Source: Candidatus Kaiserbacteria bacterium
Lineage (GTDB): Bacteria; Patescibacteriota; Minisyncoccia; Phycocordibacterales; UBA918
Length of the DNA: 7,691 bases
Assembly: GCA_007116965.1 (NCBI GenBank)
Contig: SKHJ01000037.1
Span: 1-7,691, forward strand
Direction of reading: 5' to 3'
A program made the position numbers and the translations under genes. This document shows, piece by piece, positions 6,200-7,691 of this stretch. The notes below the pieces were generated by a model that saw only the letters and a list, made by a program, of their open reading frames with translations, did not search any database and was not told the origin of the DNA. Each line of letters begins with the position of its first letter. The first letter of the stretch is position 1.

Positions 6200-7414
6200 C
6201 TAGGGTGTAATGAGTCGAAGTAGCGAATGGTACAATTGCACGATCTTTTGTGCGGCACTGTGCCAATTAAGTCGTTGGATCTCCTGTGCACCTTCCTGCA
6301 CCAATTGCCGCTGCATTGTACCATACCGCAACGTGGCCAGGATCTTGTTAGCCATCTCATCAACATCCCAGAAATCTACTTTCAAGACGTGTGAAATCAC
6401 CTCCCCAACCCCTGATTGCTTTGATATCAAAGATGGTGTGCCATGTTGCATCGCTTCTAGAGGTACGAGACCAAAAGGTTCAGAGACCGAGGGCATCACT
6501 ACCAGATCGACATTTTGGTACATCCGGTCACGCTCTTCTTCCCATAATGCGCCGGCAAAGAGTACGTGCTGAGAGAGGCCCATTTGCCCGACTTGTTCGA
6601 TGATCTGATTGGTCATATCTCCCCAGCCTGAAACGATAAATATCACGTTGGGATCGACATCAACCACGCGTCGCGCAGCCCGGACGAAGTAATCAACACC
6701 TTTCTGGATCGTGATCCGACCATGATACATTACAAAGCGTTTACCCTGAGCTTTCAATTCTTGCAGGGTTGGTGCATGACGGGGTGGTGCGTGAGTATCA
6801 CAACCATTGTGGATGACCTCGATTCGGTCAGGCGGGACCTGATATTTAGTGACAACAATATTCTTGGTGAAGTGACTAACCGTCACAATCTTATCAGCAT
6901 AACCAAAACCAGTCTGTTCAATCTCGTACATAGCCGGATCAATATTCTCGCTCGCCGCTTGATCAAAAGCGGTAGCATGCACGTGCAGGACCAACGGTTT
7001 GCCACTAACCCGTTTGGCAGCTACTCCCGCTAAATATGAAGTCCAATCGTGCGCGTGGATGAGGTCAAACTCCTCTTGTTGAGCGATCAAAGCGGCGCGT
7101 CTAGCAAAGGCATGGACCGCTTCGAGCATAGTATGCTGAGAAACAATCTGTCGACCAAATTCGTCATAGACCGCACGAATAGACTGTGAGCCGTAGTAAG
7201 GAGCAATTGCTGAGGGTACTTCATAGACTCGTACATTACGTTCGATATCTGCAAACACAAATCGTGGCGGTCCGCTGGTGGGTTGTGAGCGCGGGAGTAC
7301 AAAGATGACTTCGATACCTTGTCGACAGAGTTCGCGCGTTAGGCCATAACATGCCACCCCTAATCCTCCATTACGAATTGGAGGAAAATCCCAGCCAAAT
7401 GTTAGTACGCGCAT
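6200..7414 (-). CDS. GT-B glycosyltransferase, GT4/GT5-like, possible glycogen synthase
   Basis: This 404-residue retaining glycosyltransferase has the GT-B fold. The N-terminal half shows WDFPPIRNGGLG (8-19), a sugar-nucleotide loop like the KxGGL of glycogen synthases with R in place of K, then HAHDWTSYLAG (120-130) and LHVHATAFD (143-151). The C-terminal half shows VSHFTKN (179-185), VIHNGCD (200-206), YHGRITIQKG (230-239) with R233 and K238 for phosphate binding, and SEPFGLVPLEA (311-321) with the E-x7-E pair E312/E320. These features fit GT4 enzymes and short GT5-like archaeal glycogen synthases. The nucleotide sugar and acceptor cannot be read from sequence. It is the first gene of the operon with GH57 and GH15 enzymes, which favours alpha-glucan synthesis. 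The promoter candidate leaves a leader of only about 11 bases, with no Shine-Dalgarno site. Confidence 0.88.
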   Translation of the reverse strand: MRVLTFGWDFPPIRNGGLGVACYGLTRELCRQGIEVIFVLPRSQPTSGPPRFVFADIERNVRVYEVPSAIAPYYGSQSIRAVYDEFGRQIVSQHTMLEAVHAFARRAALIAQQEEFDLIHAHDWTSYLAGVAAKRVSGKPLVLHVHATAFDQAASENIDPAMYEIEQTGFGYADKIVTVSHFTKNIVVTKYQVPPDRIEVIHNGCDTHAPPRHAPTLQELKAQGKRFVMYHGRITIQKGVDYFVRAARRVVDVDPNVIFIVSGWGDMTNQIIEQVGQMGLSQHVLFAGALWEEERDRMYQNVDLVVMPSVSEPFGLVPLEAMQHGTPSLISKQSGVGEVISHVLKVDFWDVDEMANKILATLRYGTMQRQLVQEGAQEIQRLNWHSAAQKIVQLYHSLLRLITP

Positions 7415-7431
7415 ACCAAAAAAGGGACGTA

Positions 7432-7459
7432 ATTATATAGAAGCTCGCCAATATATCAC
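7432..7459 (-). promoter_or_regulatory. Candidate promoter of the alpha-glucan operon
   Basis: Read on the - strand, a perfect TATAAT lies at 7437-7432. GTGATA (7459-7454), matching TTGACA at four of six positions, sits 16 bases upstream. Transcription would start near 7425, about 11 bases before the glycosyltransferase ATG. The -10 is good and the -35 is weak. The palindromes immediately upstream suggest regulated use. Confidence 0.5.
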
Positions 7460-7467
7460 GTTCACAC

Positions 7468-7480
7468 TGGTATCATACCA
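7468..7480. repeat. 13-base palindrome, candidate operator of the operon
   Basis: TGGTAT-C-ATACCA is a perfect 6-base inverted repeat around one base. It ends 8 bases upstream of the candidate -35 of the operon, a position that would suit an activator or repressor dimer. Its centre also reads as an extended -10 on both strands (TGGTATCAT on +, TGGTATGAT on -), so it could equally be promoter sequence. Confidence 0.45.
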
Positions 7481-7489
7481 CGAGACTCG
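7481..7489. repeat. 9-base palindrome adjoining the candidate operator
   Basis: CGAG-A-CTCG directly abuts the 13-base palindrome. Their centres (7474 and 7485) are 11 bases apart, about one helical turn, so dimers bound at each would lie on the same face of the DNA. A repeat this short can arise by chance; the abutment is what makes it notable. Confidence 0.3.
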
Positions 7490-7501
7490 CTGTCGTAATG
7501 C

Positions 7502-7545
7502 GGTCGCCAGGCCAACAGACTGTTGATATGTCCACGTTGGCGACC
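7502..7545. other. Nested stem-loop upstream of the alpha-glucan operon
   Basis: GGTCGCCA (7502-7509) pairs perfectly with TGGCGACC (7538-7545). Inside the 28-base loop, CAACAG (7513-7518) and CTGTTG (7520-7525) form another odd-centred palindrome, able to make a 5-bp hairpin with a 3-base loop. CCAAC (7512-7516) can alternatively pair with GTTGG (7536-7540). No T run follows on either strand, so a terminator is unlikely. It may be a protein-binding region or a structured RNA of an unseen transcript. Confidence 0.4.
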
Positions 7546-7567
7546 CCCTGAATAATCTCACATACAT

Positions 7568-7600
7568 TTGTCACCCTTAAGAAAGTAAGGGATGAGACAA
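7568..7600. other. Hairpin near the right edge
   Basis: CCCTTA (7574-7579) pairs with TAAGGG (7586-7591) over a 6-base loop. The stem extends outward, past a small internal loop, through TTGTC (7568-7572) and GACAA (7596-7600). Neither side carries a real T run, so it is a poor intrinsic terminator. It could be an operator or an RNA leader structure for whatever gene lies to the right. Confidence 0.35.
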
Positions 7601-7620
7601 TTTAGTATTGGCTCTAGACC

Positions 7621-7691
7621 ATGAAAAGTAATATAAAATGGTCATATGAGCTTGTATTCCCAAGCCAAAATAAACAAACTCTCCATTCACA
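7621..7691 (+). CDS. Possible start of a gene running off the right edge
   Basis: An ATG at 7621 opens a frame of 23 codons (beginning MKSNIKWSYELVFPSQ) that is still open at the window end. There is no Shine-Dalgarno site, and only a weak -10-like TAGTAT (7603-7608). Two - strand frames are also open to the edge here, ending at 7613 and 7577, so the A/T-rich composition alone could explain it. The product is not recognised. Confidence 0.22.
   Translation, partial: MKSNIKWSYELVFPSQNKQTLHS

Noticed and set aside
7489..7550. tRNA-Asn-like anticodon arm (ACAGA CTGTTGA TATGT at 7515-7531, anticodon GTT).
   Set aside because: Four of five stem pairs form, but there is no T-loop TTCRA motif, no D-arm pattern and no acceptor stem at the right distances. 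The palindromic explanation is simpler.

Overview
This 7.7 kb window comes from a bacterium, because it carries a bacterial-type tRNA pseudouridine-55 synthase (TruB). The genes are tightly packed, most lack Shine-Dalgarno sites, TruB has no PUA domain, and a compact cytoplasmic alpha-glucan operon is present. That mix suggests an uncultivated lineage such as the Patescibacteria (candidate phyla radiation), but this is an inference and no lineage marker is visible. The standard bacterial code fits: truB and the GH57 gene both end at TGA, and recoding the truB stop would push the protein far into the gene opposite.

Left part (1-2354, + strand). A CNNM/CorC-like membrane protein (DUF21 plus paired CBS domains, 43-1002) is followed by a small exported protein of unknown function (1093-1422). 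The small gene has its own extended -10 promoter, a good Shine-Dalgarno site and a strong intrinsic terminator. truB (1482-2354) comes next.

Right part (2293-7414, - strand). Four genes form an operon read right to left: a GT4/GT5-like glycosyltransferase, a GH57 alpha-amylase-type enzyme, a small protein with a lysine-rich tail and a DUF5752-like domain, and a GH15 glucoamylase-type enzyme. Gaps are 12, 43 and 9 bp. The catalytic residues of both hydrolases are present and none of the proteins has a signal peptide, so the likely role is cytoplasmic synthesis and breakdown of a glycogen-like alpha-glucan. The last gene overlaps truB tail to tail by 62 bp.

Right edge (7415-7691). This is a mostly non-coding stretch holding a candidate operon promoter, a row of odd-centred palindromes and two longer hairpins. 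It looks like a control region. A short reading frame starting at 7621 runs off the window and cannot be judged.

The points most worth following up are the lysine-rich protein inside the glucan operon, the palindrome-rich upstream region, the C-terminal tail on the GH57 enzyme, and the self-contained small secreted-protein gene. No CRISPR array, insertion sequence, tRNA or rRNA was seen.
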